A stretch of DNA of 64,000 nt. Origin: Treponema sp. (GTDB lineage Bacteria; Spirochaetota; Spirochaetia; Treponematales; Treponemataceae). The position numbers and the translations under genes were made by a program. The notes below the pieces were generated by a model. The model was not told where the DNA came from. It saw nothing but the letters and a program-made list of their open reading frames with translations, and made no database searches. This document shows positions 7,843-17,052 of this stretch, in pieces (position 1 is the first letter of the stretch; every line of letters starts with the position of its first letter). The stretch lies in contig JAKSLX010000006.1 in assembly GCA_024400915.1 (NCBI GenBank), positions 60,604-124,603 on the forward strand, given 5' to 3'.

Positions 7843-10260
7843 ATGAAACCTATCTCTGTAAAAATTTGCCTGGCATTATCTCTATTGTTTATTACTGAAA
7901 CTGTTTTTGCACAGACTAAACCATTGTATCAGTTGCCTGAAACTCTTCCTGAAAAGAAAGTTACTTTCAAGGAAAAAGACAAGGACGGTACTCCATTTCT
8001 CCTTGGTACGGACAAAGGTCTGTTCAAGGTTTTGGGAAATGGAACTGCAGAACCTGTCTGGACGGAAGGAAAAGTTGAAAGGATCATCAAAACAGCTGCA
8101 AGATGGTTTTTCCTTACAGACAAAGGTATCATATCTTCATCAGATTTGATTACTTTCACTGAAAGAAATGCGGGACTTCCATTTCTTACCGTAAAATCAT
8201 TTGACGGGATACAGAAGCACCTTGAGCAGAAAGCAGCACTATTAAAAGACATTTGTGCGGATCCTTTCAATCCAGATATTCTCGTAACAGCAACAAAGGA
8301 TGCCGTTTATCTTACAAGAGATGGTGGACAGAATTGGGAGAACATAGGTTCAGCAAGTAAATATACAGCGGGCGTAAAAGCAGTTGCCGTTACTCATATG
8401 CCGATATACGAGAAGGACGGTACAATCAACGGAAGCGAACTTGTTGTTTTCATGTCTCATCCGATTTATGGTTTCAGCTATTACAGGGCAGATGCAAGAA
8501 AGCCAGCATGGTTTGATGTAAGTGCCGGTTTCGCAGCAATGCCAAGCATGACTCAGGTTGATGAGATTGCAGATATTCTTCCGGTTATGTGCCGGGATGC
8601 AAACGGAAATTATTTTGCAGAAGTATATCTTTCACAGACTTTCCTTCCGAATATTTACAGATTCAATTGGAAAGACAAGAAGGGTGAAAAAGTTTATCAC
8701 GGTGAAGAACAGACAGATACAATCGACGGACTTTGTCAGAGCGGTTCCAGCATCGTTTATTCAGCCCTTGGAAAGATAAGTGTATTCTCTCTCGGCGATA
8801 AGACAGTAACAGAATTGGAAAGCTATGACACTTGGAAGAACAGGCTCAGTGCAGCCCATGCAATTGTAAATACAGCATATGTTCCAAAAGTTGTCTGTGG
8901 ACTCGATACACCTCTTGAACTCAGCGAACTTTGGCTCCTTAATCCGGATGTAATACTTACACCTTGGGGTGAAGTTGCAAACAAAAAGAAAGCTGTGTAC
9001 TCCTCTGTGTATCAGCTTCGCAACGACAAGGGAATTGAAAAGTACCGCAAGATTGTAAACGACAACAAATTGAATGCGGTTGTTATAGACATGAAGGATG
9101 ACTATGGACTCCTTCGTTTTGAGCCGGAAAGTCCACTCCTTAAGGAAAAGGGAAAGGTTACCGGATATAAAATCGATGTGGACAAGCTTGTTTCAGACTT
9201 CAAGAAGGATGGAACTTACCTTATTGGCCGCATCGTTGTTTTCAAGGACAGAAACCTTGCAGGCTATGGAAAAGGTAAATATGCTGTCTGGAACTACAAG
9301 ACAAATTCACCTTGGGTTGGTGTCCGCAGTTACGAAAACATTACTGCAGAAGACGGAACCGTAACAGGCCAGAAGGCAAACTATTACGATGAAAACTGGG
9401 TAGACCCATACAGCGAAGAAGTCTGGGAATACAATGTTGAAATTGCAAAGGAACTAATCAAGCGCGGATTCGATGAAATTCAGTTTGACTACATAAGATT
9501 CCCTACAGATGGACTCAACATGGGATCGGCTTCCTACAGATGGAAAGATAAGGGAATGGACAAGGAAAGTGCTTTGGTTTCATTTCTTTCTTATGCACGC
9601 AAGAACATTGACGCTCCAATTGGAATCGACATTTACGGTGCCAACGGCTGGTATCGTTCTGGCACAAGAACAGGTCAGGATGTTGAACTCATGAGCGAAT
9701 ATGTTGATGTAATCTGTCCTATGTTCTACCCATCGCACTTTGAACAGAGCTTCCTTGATTATTCCCCTTATGAAGAACGTCCATACAGAATTTTCTTCTA
9801 CGGTTCATACAGAAATACGGTAATCGGAAGAAACAGGATTGTCGTTCGTCCATGGCTCCAGGCATTCTACATGGGTGTCCGCTATGACAGAAAATACTAC
9901 GACAAGAATTATGTAAGCCGTGAAGTTTTCGGTGTTCGCGATGGAATCGACAGAGGCTACATGTACTGGAATAATTCAGGCGGATACTACGAAGACATAA
10001 GTCCGGATCCAGAAGATACAACCTTATCTCCATGGCATCATAACGAAGCTGCAAAGCAAACAAGGATTCCAGCCTTCAGCAAGGAAACTGATCCTAATGA
10101 CAGTAGTACTGAAGGAATTGCCGGAGAAAATATAGTAAGCAAGGATGAAATGCTTTCTGTTTGGAATACAGTCCTTGAACAGGAGGACTATGAAAATCCT
10201 GTATCAACTTCAAGGAATTTCCTTATTGTTGAACCATTTCCGGCAGTGAACCATGAATAA
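7843..10260 (+). CDS. Secreted glycoside-hydrolase-like protein (DUF4015) with N-terminal propeller-like region
   Basis: An 805-residue protein with a signal peptide cut after VFAQ. Residues 30-290 contain repeated LLGTDKGLFKV and VYLTRDGGQNWENIG motifs, typical of sialidase/Asp-box beta-propellers. Residues 370-730 match the putative glycoside hydrolase family (DUF4015, a TIM barrel): NAVVIDMKDDYGLLRF, then GFDEIQFDYIRFPTDG, then IGIDIYGANGW and EYVDVICPMFYPSHF. Asp and Glu in the FDEIQFDYIRFP strand are candidates for catalysis. It is probably a periplasmic or secreted polysaccharide hydrolase, substrate unknown. The start is ATG 7843 or TTG 7837; neither has a clear ribosome-binding site. 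Its end overlaps mnmE by 8 bases, so the two are translationally coupled. Confidence 0.85.
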   Translation: MKPISVKICLALSLLFITETVFAQTKPLYQLPETLPEKKVTFKEKDKDGTPFLLGTDKGLFKVLGNGTAEPVWTEGKVERIIKTAARWFFLTDKGIISSSDLITFTERNAGLPFLTVKSFDGIQKHLEQKAALLKDICADPFNPDILVTATKDAVYLTRDGGQNWENIGSASKYTAGVKAVAVTHMPIYEKDGTINGSELVVFMSHPIYGFSYYRADARKPAWFDVSAGFAAMPSMTQVDEIADILPVMCRDANGNYFAEVYLSQTFLPNIYRFNWKDKKGEKVYHGEEQTDTIDGLCQSGSSIVYSALGKISVFSLGDKTVTELESYDTWKNRLSAAHAIVNTAYVPKVVCGLDTPLELSELWLLNPDVILTPWGEVANKKKAVYSSVYQLRNDKGIEKYRKIVNDNKLNAVVIDMKDDYGLLRFEPESPLLKEKGKVTGYKIDVDKLVSDFKKDGTYLIGRIVVFKDRNLAGYGKGKYAVWNYKTNSPWVGVRSYENITAEDGTVTGQKANYYDENWVDPYSEEVWEYNVEIAKELIKRGFDEIQFDYIRFPTDGLNMGSASYRWKDKGMDKESALVSFLSYARKNIDAPIGIDIYGANGWYRSGTRTGQDVELMSEYVDVICPMFYPSHFEQSFLDYSPYEERPYRIFFYGSYRNTVIGRNRIVVRPWLQAFYMGVRYDRKYYDKNYVSREVFGVRDGIDRGYMYWNNSGGYYEDISPDPEDTTLSPWHHNEAAKQTRIPAFSKETDPNDSSTEGIAGENIVSKDEMLSVWNTVLEQEDYENPVSTSRNFLIVEPFPAVNHE

Positions 10261-11647
10261 TACAGGCTATACACCAGAAGAACCTATAGCAGCAATTGCC
10301 ACAGCCCTCGTTCCAAGTGCAATAGGAATCGTAAGGGCAAGCGGCAAGAACTGCATTGAACTTGCATCAAGAATATTTTCACGACCAAAGGCCCTGTCAG
10401 AAGCACAGGGCAATTCTCTTGTTTACGGTTGGGTCATTGATCCTTTAAAGCCTAAGGAGAGCAATAGAATTGATGAAGTAATGGCAGCAGTATATCGTGC
10501 ACCAAAATCCTTTACAGGTGAAGACATGGTGGAAATTTTCTGCCATGGCGGTGTTTCGGTTGTTACATCAATCTATAATCTTTTTCTTGCCAACGGTTTC
10601 AGAAAAGCAGAAAGGGGAGAATATACTTTCCGTGCCTATATCAACGGAAAGACAGACCTTACAAAGGCGGAAGCCGTAAAAGAAATAATCGACAGTAAAA
10701 CAGACCTTTCCCGCGGAAGGGCAGCAGGAAGACTTTCCGGAAATCTTTTTGAGCTCATTGATTCATTGAAAAAAAATGTCATTGATGTCCTTGGAAACAT
10801 TGAAGTTGAAATTGAATATCCTGAAGACGAAGAAAATATTGCGGAATGTTTCGATACAACACCTTTAGTTCAGGTGAAGGAAAAACTTCAGCAGCTGGAA
10901 GCATCCTGGAAAAGCGAAAAACTTTATCAGGATGGCGCCCGTGTTGTTCTGTGCGGAAAAACTAATGCCGGTAAATCAAGCCTTTTCAACACTTTACTTA
11001 AGGAAGAAAGGGCTATCGTAAGCAACATAGAAGGAACCACCAGAGACTGGATTGAAAGCTATGCAGACTTTGGTGGAATCCCAGTAAGGCTTTTTGATAC
11101 AGCAGGTTTAAGAAAAACTGATGATGTAATAGAAGCCCGCGGTGTTGAACTTACCAAAGATCTTTCGGAAGATGCAGATGTAATCCTTTATCTCGTGGAT
11201 TCCAACAATGGACTCAAGAACGAAGATATGGAGTACATTATTGAACAGAAAAGTGTTCCAAGCATTCTCGTTATGAATAAATGCGAAGAAAACTTGAATG
11301 TTGTAATTCCAACAGACGGTCCATGGAGGCGAGCCGTTAAAATTTCTGCAAAGAATGGAATCGGAATTGAAGAATTGGTTTCGGCTGTAAAGGAAATTGT
11401 TCTTGACGGTGACATTGCAGAAAAAGAGCACGCAGGCCTTGGTTCAGAACGCCAGAAAAAATCTGTCCAGGAAGCCCTTGAAAGGGTTTCACATGCTTTG
11501 GAAATTGCCGCTACCGGAGAGTATGGTCTTGATGCGGTTGTTCAGGATCTTGAAGATGCCCTTGATAGTCTTGGTGAAGTTACCGGTGATGTAACTCCTG
11601 ATGATGTCCTTGGAAACATTTTCTCAAGGTTCTGCGTAGGAAAATAA
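10253..11647 (+). CDS. mnmE: tRNA uridine modification GTPase MnmE
   Basis: A 464-residue full-length MnmE. The N-terminal folate-binding domain begins IAAIATALVPSAIGIVRASG and includes the CHGG segment. The G domain lies near residues 230-390 with P-loop GKTNAGKSS near 237, GTTRD, DTAGL and NKCE. The C-terminus ends FSRFCVGK, where the family's usual end is FCIGK; the cysteine needed for modification is kept. MnmE forms a complex with MnmG (its gene is partly present at the window start) to modify wobble uridines. Its ATG lies inside the end of the preceding glycoside-hydrolase-like gene (ATGAATAA overlap), so it is read from the same transcript. A strong two-way terminator follows 10 bases after the stop. 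Confidence 0.97.
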   Translation: MNNTGYTPEEPIAAIATALVPSAIGIVRASGKNCIELASRIFSRPKALSEAQGNSLVYGWVIDPLKPKESNRIDEVMAAVYRAPKSFTGEDMVEIFCHGGVSVVTSIYNLFLANGFRKAERGEYTFRAYINGKTDLTKAEAVKEIIDSKTDLSRGRAAGRLSGNLFELIDSLKKNVIDVLGNIEVEIEYPEDEENIAECFDTTPLVQVKEKLQQLEASWKSEKLYQDGARVVLCGKTNAGKSSLFNTLLKEERAIVSNIEGTTRDWIESYADFGGIPVRLFDTAGLRKTDDVIEARGVELTKDLSEDADVILYLVDSNNGLKNEDMEYIIEQKSVPSILVMNKCEENLNVVIPTDGPWRRAVKISAKNGIGIEELVSAVKEIVLDGDIAEKEHAGLGSERQKKSVQEALERVSHALEIAATGEYGLDAVVQDLEDALDSLGEVTGDVTPDDVLGNIFSRFCVGK

Positions 11648-11657
11648 ATGGAAGCAG

Positions 11658-11706
11658 TTTAAAATAGCAAACCCCGATGGTCAGCATCGGGGTTTGCTAT
11701 TTTAAA
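11658..11706. terminator. Bidirectional terminator between mnmE and purD
   Basis: A 22-base-pair stem with a five-base loop: TTTAAAATAGCAAACCCC... pairs with its exact complement, and A-runs on one side become T-runs on the other. It serves both converging genes. Confidence 0.93.
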
Positions 11707-11718
11707 AATTAGTCAGGA

Positions 11719-13032
11719 TTAGTTTGATTCGGCTGCACCAGGAAGACCGATATCCTTTCTATAGAACATGCCTTCGAAGCTTACATGTTCGATGGCAGCA
11801 TATGCCTTCTTCCATGCTTCATCAAAAGTATTTCCCTGAGCAGAACAGGCAAGAACACGGCCGCCGTTTGTTACGATTCCGCCTTCTGTTCTTCTGTCTT
11901 CCATTGCACCTGCAAAAAATACCTTTGCACCAGTTTCTTCTACTTTCGCAGTATCAATCTTGATTGTCATTCCCTTCTTGTAGGCTTTTGGATAACCTCC
12001 GCTTACTGCAACAGGAGCAACAACATAACCAGGCTTCCATGCTGTCTTGAATTCGTTCAAAGTTCCGTCTGTAACGGCCTTACACATTTCTGCAAAATCA
12101 AAATCCATCAATGGAAGTACCGACTGTGTTTCAGGATCTCCAAGACGAACATTGTATTCGATAACCTTTGGTCCTTCCTTTGTGATCATGAGGCCAAAGA
12201 AAATGAATCCCCTGTAATCCCATCCTTCTGCCTGAATACCCTTGAGAGTTGGTTCAAGAATGTTCTTGTTGAACTGGGCAAGGATTTCATCTGTAACATC
12301 ATCAACAGGACAGATTGCTCCCATTCCGCCTGTGTTTGGTCCCTTTGCCCCATCAAGAAGTCTCTTGTGGTCGCGGGCACTCATAAATGGAACTATGCAG
12401 GATTTTCCTGCCTTTGTAAGTTCTGGATTAACTGAAACTGCACCGAGGATTGAGATTTCAACTCCGCGCATGTATTCTTCAATTACGAGTTTGCGTCCGG
12501 CATCTCCAACCAGCTGGCCTTCCATAAGTTCTTCAACTGCCTTGAGTGCATCATCCATGTTGAGGGCAACTACAACACCTTTTCCAGCTGCAAGACCGTC
12601 AGCCTTGAGAACGATAGGTGCTCCGTGTTCCTTAACATAAGCAAGAGCTTCAGCTTTGTCTGTAAAAGTCTTGTTGTCGGCACATGCAACACCGTACTTG
12701 TGCATGAAGTTCTTTGCAAAGTCCTTGCTTCCTTCAAGCTGTGCCGGATCTTTCTTTGTTCCGACTGTAGGAATTCCTGCTTCCCAGAACTTGTCTGCAA
12801 GACCTGCGCAAAGAGGATCTTCCGGACCAACTACACAAAGGTCACAATTATTTTCCTTTGCTATTCTTATGAAATCATCCTGAGTTTTGCCTTCAACATT
12901 GCGGCATTTGTTTTCGAAAGCTGTACCGCCGTTACCTGGAGTACAGATTACTTCTTCAACTGAACTGCTCTGTGCCAGTTTCCAGGCAATGGCATGTTCG
13001 CGTCCACCGTTTCCTACAACTATAACTTTCAT
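11719..13032 (-). CDS. purD: Phosphoribosylamine--glycine ligase
   Basis: PurD (GAR synthetase) joins glycine to phosphoribosylamine using ATP, the second step of purine synthesis. The 437-residue chain is full length and begins MKVIVVGNGGREHAIAWKL, the family's start. The ATP-grasp domain shows PIVLKADGLAAGKGV, LVIEEYMRGVEISI, RDHKRLLDGAKGPNTGGMGA and VIEYNVRLGDPETQ, all near-identical to family signatures. purC is 33 kb away on the same strand, so purine genes are scattered. The promoter (TTGTTT, 17 bases, TAATAT) ends 6 bases before the ATG, with no ribosome-binding site, so this gene is another leaderless candidate. Confidence 0.97.
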   Translation of the reverse strand: MKVIVVGNGGREHAIAWKLAQSSSVEEVICTPGNGGTAFENKCRNVEGKTQDDFIRIAKENNCDLCVVGPEDPLCAGLADKFWEAGIPTVGTKKDPAQLEGSKDFAKNFMHKYGVACADNKTFTDKAEALAYVKEHGAPIVLKADGLAAGKGVVVALNMDDALKAVEELMEGQLVGDAGRKLVIEEYMRGVEISILGAVSVNPELTKAGKSCIVPFMSARDHKRLLDGAKGPNTGGMGAICPVDDVTDEILAQFNKNILEPTLKGIQAEGWDYRGFIFFGLMITKEGPKVIEYNVRLGDPETQSVLPLMDFDFAEMCKAVTDGTLNEFKTAWKPGYVVAPVAVSGGYPKAYKKGMTIKIDTAKVEETGAKVFFAGAMEDRRTEGGIVTNGGRVLACSAQGNTFDEAWKKAYAAIEHVSFEGMFYRKDIGLPGAAESN

Positions 13033-13038
13033 GCCGTT

Positions 13039-13067
13039 ATATTAGTTAAAATCCCATAAAAAAACAA
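13039..13067 (-). promoter_or_regulatory. Promoter of purD, leaderless geometry
   Basis: On the minus strand TTGTTT (13067-13062), 17 bases, TAATAT (13044-13039), then AACGGC and the ATG at 13032. No PurR-like palindrome or purine riboswitch is apparent. Confidence 0.5.
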
Positions 13068-13204
13068 CTTGATTGATATGAAAAGGCAGTTTTATACAAC
13101 CGGATTCTTAAAAATCTTTAATCATATTCTCAGATTCATTCACTTTTGACGGCTGCAACATGATGCCATAATGAGATCATAAATAACTTGCAAAGGTGAT
13201 TTTT

Positions 13205-13561
13205 ATGAATAAGAAACATTATATTTTTGTTGCGGTTTTCGCACTTTTTTTGTCGGGGATCTTTTCTTCCTGTGTTATTGTTCATGCGGACGGTGATGAA
13301 CTGTATGATTTCAGGTTTGTAAATAATCATATACTTGAATGCAATTATTCCGGATATGTTGATGAAGATGACATCAGGTCTGTGAGAATCTATGACAATC
13401 ACGGAAACTTAAGGTACTCTTCGGTTCTAGTAAGCACAAGCTGCAAGAATTCAAGAGTTACCTTTGTCCTTGACAGATGCCTTCGTAACGGCTGGCATGT
13501 GGAAATCAGATTTGATGATGCCTTCAGCGTAGAAACTTACTCCGTTTACTACTACGACTGA
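13205..13561 (+). CDS. Small lipoprotein, function unknown
   Basis: A 118-residue protein with a signal peptide and lipobox GIFSSC, predicting lipidation at the cysteine near residue 23. The mature part (about 95 residues) is rich in Tyr, Asp and Val and has an alternating pattern that suggests a small beta-sandwich; two further cysteines lie in VSTSCKNSRVTFVLDRCL and could form a disulfide. I do not recognise the family. The ATG at 13205 has AAAGG 8 bases upstream; a GTG three codons earlier would sit on that site. Upstream, TTGACG (13146-13151) and CATAAT (13167-13172) form a possible promoter with a short 15-base spacer. It converges on the FliL-like gene. Confidence 0.75.
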   Translation: MNKKHYIFVAVFALFLSGIFSSCVIVHADGDELYDFRFVNNHILECNYSGYVDEDDIRSVRIYDNHGNLRYSSVLVSTSCKNSRVTFVLDRCLRNGWHVEIRFDDAFSVETYSVYYYD

Positions 13562-13579
13562 TGCAGGTACTGATGGAAT

Positions 13580-14083
13580 TCAATCTATGAAAATATAGTC
13601 GTTGAAATAGACAGCCCTGATTTTTCCCATGACCAGCTGGCTGTTTATTCTTTCGAGTAGTTCTTCCTTAACGCGGGTCTCTCCCTTTTCAAGAATTTCT
13701 CTTGAAGTGAATTCAGAAAAGTAGGTTGCGAATATTGCCCTCATCTGTCGTTCCTTCTGTGAAAGTTCTTCAAAGAGCGCTTTGTCTCCGGCAGGGTAGG
13801 AGAACCAAGGTGAAACTACAACAACTGCAGGTTCTTCTTCCTCCGATTCAATTCTTGTCTGTATTCTTATCTGGCGGAAATCAGTAAAAGCATCCACGGC
13901 ATTTTCCATGCCTTTATTCATGTTTGTAACTTTATGAGGATCTGGATCTGCCTTCCTGTAATTTTTGCCGGGTTTTCCTTTGGCAACAGCAAAAGCCGTA
14001 AGGGTTGCAACCACAATGATGGCTGCAATAGCTGTGGCAATTAATGAAAGTATTTTGTTTATCAATTCCAATTTGCTTTTCAC
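13580..14083 (-). CDS. FliL-like single-pass membrane protein
   Basis: A 167-residue protein with one membrane helix at residues 12-33 and a periplasmic domain. The C-terminal half resembles FliL of the flagellar motor: ELSQKERQMRAIFATYFSEF, then a helix, then RVKEELLERINSQL and the ending GKIRAVYFNDYIFID, matching FliL's final strand. FliL assists torque generation at the stator. Here the gene is not in a flagellar operon; it overlaps the end of hflX by four bases (GTGA), using a GTG start. It may be a FliL paralogue or a FliL-fold protein with another task. The match is by eye and moderate. Confidence 0.6.
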   Translation of the reverse strand: MKSKLELINKILSLIATAIAAIIVVATLTAFAVAKGKPGKNYRKADPDPHKVTNMNKGMENAVDAFTDFRQIRIQTRIESEEEEPAVVVVSPWFSYPAGDKALFEELSQKERQMRAIFATYFSEFTSREILEKGETRVKEELLERINSQLVMGKIRAVYFNDYIFID

Positions 14084-15369
14084 TTGATGTAGTCCTTCAG
14101 TAGTGCAAGGGTTCTTGTGGTTGCTTTTCCTTCTTCGTCAAAACTGCCTGGAATTCTTGCTTCAAGTTCTATGCAGTCTTCAAGCCATTCTTCCTTTTCG
14201 ATTGTTCCGTTTTTTCGCGCAAGTTCCACCAGGTCTGTACGGGACATAGGGATTTTAAATGAACGGAGTATTCCAAGAAGATTTTCCGTAAGTACTTCTA
14301 TTATGTCTTCAAAGCCTTCGTGTGTTTTTGCACTGACATGGAGGGCACCGGGAAATGAATTGTTCAGCTGTGATTCAAGAAGGATGTTTCCCTTAACCTT
14401 GTCATATTTATTTAGAACTACAACTGAAGGAATTTTATCAGCCTTGATTTCTTCAAGAACCTTCATTACCTGTGCATGCTGTTTTTCACAGTCGGGATCT
14501 GCGGCATCAACTACAATCAAAAGGAAATCTGCAAGGGCTGCTTCTTCAAGAGTTGATTTGAATGCATCGATGAGGGTGTGAGGCAGCTTTGAAATGAAAC
14601 CTACTGTATCCGTTATGAGTACCGTGCTTGCTTCCGAAAGTGCAAGTTTTCTTGTTGTCGGGTCCAGGGTTGCAAAGAGTTTGTTCTCTACAAAAACGTC
14701 AGCACCAGTAAGGGCGTTAAGGAGGCTGGACTTTCCTGCATTTGTATAGCCTACAAGGGCACAGCCTGCAGTTGCAGTTCTTTCCCTTTGCTTTCTCTGA
14801 ACGCTTCTGTTGATTTCAACCTGTTCAAGTTCCTTCTTGAGCTGAACGATTTTATCTTCAATCTGGCGGCGGTCCAATTCAAGCTGAGTTTCCCCGCTAC
14901 CTTTGTTTCCTACAGCACCGCCTCTCTGTCGTGCCATGTCACCGTACATGTGGCTCAGTCGCGGAAGTGAATATATCAGTTTTGCAAGTTCAACCTGAAG
15001 GTTAGCTTCCTTTGTCTGGGCTCGCTGTGCAAAAATCCTGATGATTACTTCGTTTCTGTCAAAAACAGGCATACCCGCAAGCTTTTCCCAGTTGCGCTGT
15101 TTTGATGGATCAATTTCCCAGTCAAAGACAATGCAGTCAGCAAATAGTTCCTTGGCTTTGTCTGCAATTTCCTGTGCCTTGCCTGTACCCATTCCATATG
15201 CAGGGGTAGGTTCAATTCTTACAAGGACAATAGTTCCCGCAACTTCGTAGTCCAAAGTCTTAATGAGTCCTTCAAGTTCCTTTGGCTCAGGATTGCCGTT
15301 CTTTTTGTCTGGAGCACCCACCAAGAGACATCTGACTTTATTTTCTTCTTCCTGTTTAATTTCTACCAT
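14080..15369 (-). CDS. hflX: Ribosome-associated GTPase HflX
   Basis: HflX is a GTPase that splits or rescues ribosomes, especially under stress. The 429-residue chain has the N-terminal HflX domain with GTGKAQEI and VFDWEIDPSKQRNWE, then the glycine-rich MRRQRGGAVGNKGSGETQLE-type linker (here MARQRGGAVGNKGSGETQLE) followed by a helical segment, then the G domain with P-loop GYTNAGKSS near residue 205, DTVGF and NKYDK. All motifs are intact. The promoter's TATAAT lies 8 bases before the ATG and no ribosome-binding site is present. The FliL-like gene follows with a four-base overlap. Confidence 0.96.
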   Translation of the reverse strand: MVEIKQEEENKVRCLLVGAPDKKNGNPEPKELEGLIKTLDYEVAGTIVLVRIEPTPAYGMGTGKAQEIADKAKELFADCIVFDWEIDPSKQRNWEKLAGMPVFDRNEVIIRIFAQRAQTKEANLQVELAKLIYSLPRLSHMYGDMARQRGGAVGNKGSGETQLELDRRQIEDKIVQLKKELEQVEINRSVQRKQRERTATAGCALVGYTNAGKSSLLNALTGADVFVENKLFATLDPTTRKLALSEASTVLITDTVGFISKLPHTLIDAFKSTLEEAALADFLLIVVDAADPDCEKQHAQVMKVLEEIKADKIPSVVVLNKYDKVKGNILLESQLNNSFPGALHVSAKTHEGFEDIIEVLTENLLGILRSFKIPMSRTDLVELARKNGTIEKEEWLEDCIELEARIPGSFDEEGKATTRTLALLKDYIK

Positions 15370-15377
15370 ATAAATTG

Positions 15378-15406
15378 ATTATACAAATTTTTCAAAAAAG
15401 TGTGAA
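15378..15406 (-). promoter_or_regulatory. Promoter of hflX, leaderless geometry
   Basis: On the minus strand TTCACA (15406-15401), 17 bases, TATAAT (15383-15378), then CAATTTAT and the ATG at 15369. The start site should fall within about two bases of the ATG. Confidence 0.6.
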
Positions 15407-15443
15407 ATCCCATGTAAAAATTGCCGAAATTTGAAAGACAGAA

Positions 15444-15460
15444 AGTGGGAAATTCCCACT
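15444..15460. promoter_or_regulatory. 17-base palindrome upstream of the acidic-repeat membrane protein gene
   Basis: AGTGGGAA-A-TTCCCACT is a perfect inverted repeat about a central A, placed 22 bases before the GTG start at 15483. Such symmetry fits an operator for a dimeric regulator; as a hairpin it would need a very tight loop and has no T-run. Confidence 0.4.
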
Positions 15461-15482
15461 ATGCTCATGATAGGAGATTCTT

Positions 15483-17051
15483 GTGACATCTTTACCGAAA
15501 GTTGCCCTCAGCATGCTGATTTCAGTTGTTGTTTTTGCTGGTTGTCTTTTCTTTTCTTTTGCCGGCGGATTCAGGCTCATTGAAGTTCAGTATTATACTC
15601 CAAGGGTGATTGGAAATATAAATGACCGTCTCGAAAAAATTAAGTTCAGCTATGGCGATTATTTTTCTACTATGGACGAACAGTTCAGAAAATTTCTTTC
15701 GGACCGCAGCGTAGCCTCTTATATTGAACGTGAACCTTCCAAGGAAAATATGGACGAAAGGGACAGGCTCTGCGGATTGCTGTTTCAGAAGAATTCGGGT
15801 CTGGATGGAATAAGGCTCATTGAAAATGACGGCATTCACATTCATTTCAGTACTTTTCAGGAAGATGTCCTCAGCGAATCTCTGGACCTAATTACCTATG
15901 CAAATTACACGGATAGGATTCCGTTTACCCTCATAGAAACCGGTGACGGAGAAAAAAATACAAAGGTTTATTTTGACAACGCAAAGAACAGGCTTCTGTT
16001 CAGCTACCCTTTCTATGATGTTTATACTGCATGTCGTGGAACCATGATTTTTTATGTGGCTGGCGACGATTTTACAAGATACCTCATAGGAAAAGATGTG
16101 GTTTCTCTGAATGCAAGGGGAACCGTTCTTTCTCCTGCAGGATTTGTCTTTAATATTCCGTTGACCGGAAGAAATATGCTCATTCAGGAAATTCAGTCCA
16201 GATGGGAAAAAAGACATTCTAATATAGAACAGCTTGTAGAATCTGACGTAAAGAAAGAAAACCTTTTTGTTGTTTCTACAACAAATGAAAACGGAATCAA
16301 AATCGGCTGGATTTGCAGTCAGGATGAATTTGAATTTACAGAGACAGAAAAAATTTCTCTTCTCGTATGTCTTTTCATAACCGTATTCCTCATCATCTTC
16401 CTGCTTTTCAATCTTCGACATGATGATATGGTTCTCATCCGCAGAAGAATCAGAAAGTTCCAGTACGGGCTTCTCAAAGAATATATTGAACGCAAGGACA
16501 GCAGTGATTGGAAGAGCCTTTCAAAGGAAATTGCTTCCCGCAGAATGGATGTCAATGACGAAATCAAGAGGAGTCTTGGCCGCAGAGGAAAAAAACATTC
16601 CGCAGAAATTGATGCAATGTTGGAAGAAAGCTGGCAGGACATAATGTCCGCTGTCGGAGCAACATCTGGACGAATCCTTGTGGAACGAAAAACAGATGCT
16701 CCTGCAGAAAATGTTGTAGCGGAAGTAATTCCATCTGCTCCAGTTGAAAAAATTAATGAACCGGAACCGGTAGAAGAACTTGAAGAAGTCGAAGAAGCAG
16801 AACCTGTAGAGGAACTCGAGGAAGTAGATGAAGCTGAGCCGGTAGAAGAGCTTGAGGAAATCGAAGAAGCAGAACCTGTAGAAGAAGTCGAGGAAATTAT
16901 AGAGCAGTCTTTCTCTGACTATGCGAGGGAAGAAAATTTCCCTGAAGAAAGAATAAAACCTGCTAATGCAGATGAAATAAGGCAGAAGAGCAAGGACAAT
17001 TTCTCTGTTGCTGACCTTAATTTTTCAAATCTTGATGATGGTGAAAACTGA
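15483..17051 (+). CDS. Membrane protein with periplasmic sensor-like domain and acidic repeat tail
   Basis: A 522-residue protein of unknown family. A first membrane helix (about residues 5-30) and a second (about 288-310) flank a 250-residue extracytoplasmic region whose layout recalls Cache-type sensor domains. The cytoplasmic part has a basic helical segment (310-400), then four 12-residue repeats of the form EPVEELEEVEEA (residues 428-475, bases 16764-16907), then a polar tail. There is no recognisable kinase, GGDEF, HD-GYP or methyl-accepting module. The GTG start has AGGAG 7 bases upstream. A perfect palindrome precedes it and an 83-residue gene follows one base after its stop, so the pair is an operon. 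Confidence 0.7.
   Translation: MTSLPKVALSMLISVVVFAGCLFFSFAGGFRLIEVQYYTPRVIGNINDRLEKIKFSYGDYFSTMDEQFRKFLSDRSVASYIEREPSKENMDERDRLCGLLFQKNSGLDGIRLIENDGIHIHFSTFQEDVLSESLDLITYANYTDRIPFTLIETGDGEKNTKVYFDNAKNRLLFSYPFYDVYTACRGTMIFYVAGDDFTRYLIGKDVVSLNARGTVLSPAGFVFNIPLTGRNMLIQEIQSRWEKRHSNIEQLVESDVKKENLFVVSTTNENGIKIGWICSQDEFEFTETEKISLLVCLFITVFLIIFLLFNLRHDDMVLIRRRIRKFQYGLLKEYIERKDSSDWKSLSKEIASRRMDVNDEIKRSLGRRGKKHSAEIDAMLEESWQDIMSAVGATSGRILVERKTDAPAENVVAEVIPSAPVEKINEPEPVEELEEVEEAEPVEELEEVDEAEPVEELEEIEEAEPVEEVEEIIEQSFSDYAREENFPEERIKPANADEIRQKSKDNFSVADLNFSNLDDGEN
16764..16907 (+). repeat. Four in-frame 36-base tandem repeats coding acidic 12-residue units
   Basis: Units begin at 16764, 16800, 16836 and 16872 and encode EPVEELEEVEEA, EPVEELEEVDEA, EPVEELEEIEEA and EPVEEVEEIIEQ. 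Protein identity is higher than base identity, as synonymous codons differ between units. Confidence 0.9.
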
Positions 17052-17052
17052 T

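Noticed and set aside
11785..12435. A long open frame on the plus strand opposite purD
   Set aside because: It lies fully antisense to a well-conserved enzyme gene, has no ribosome-binding site and its protein is Cys/Ser-rich noise.
13033..13195. A purine riboswitch upstream of purD
   Set aside because: The promoter ends six bases before the ATG, which leaves no room for a leader RNA.
16764..16907. Regular 36-base repeats that might be a CRISPR array
   Set aside because: Units are contiguous with no spacers, stay in frame and code for an acidic protein repeat.
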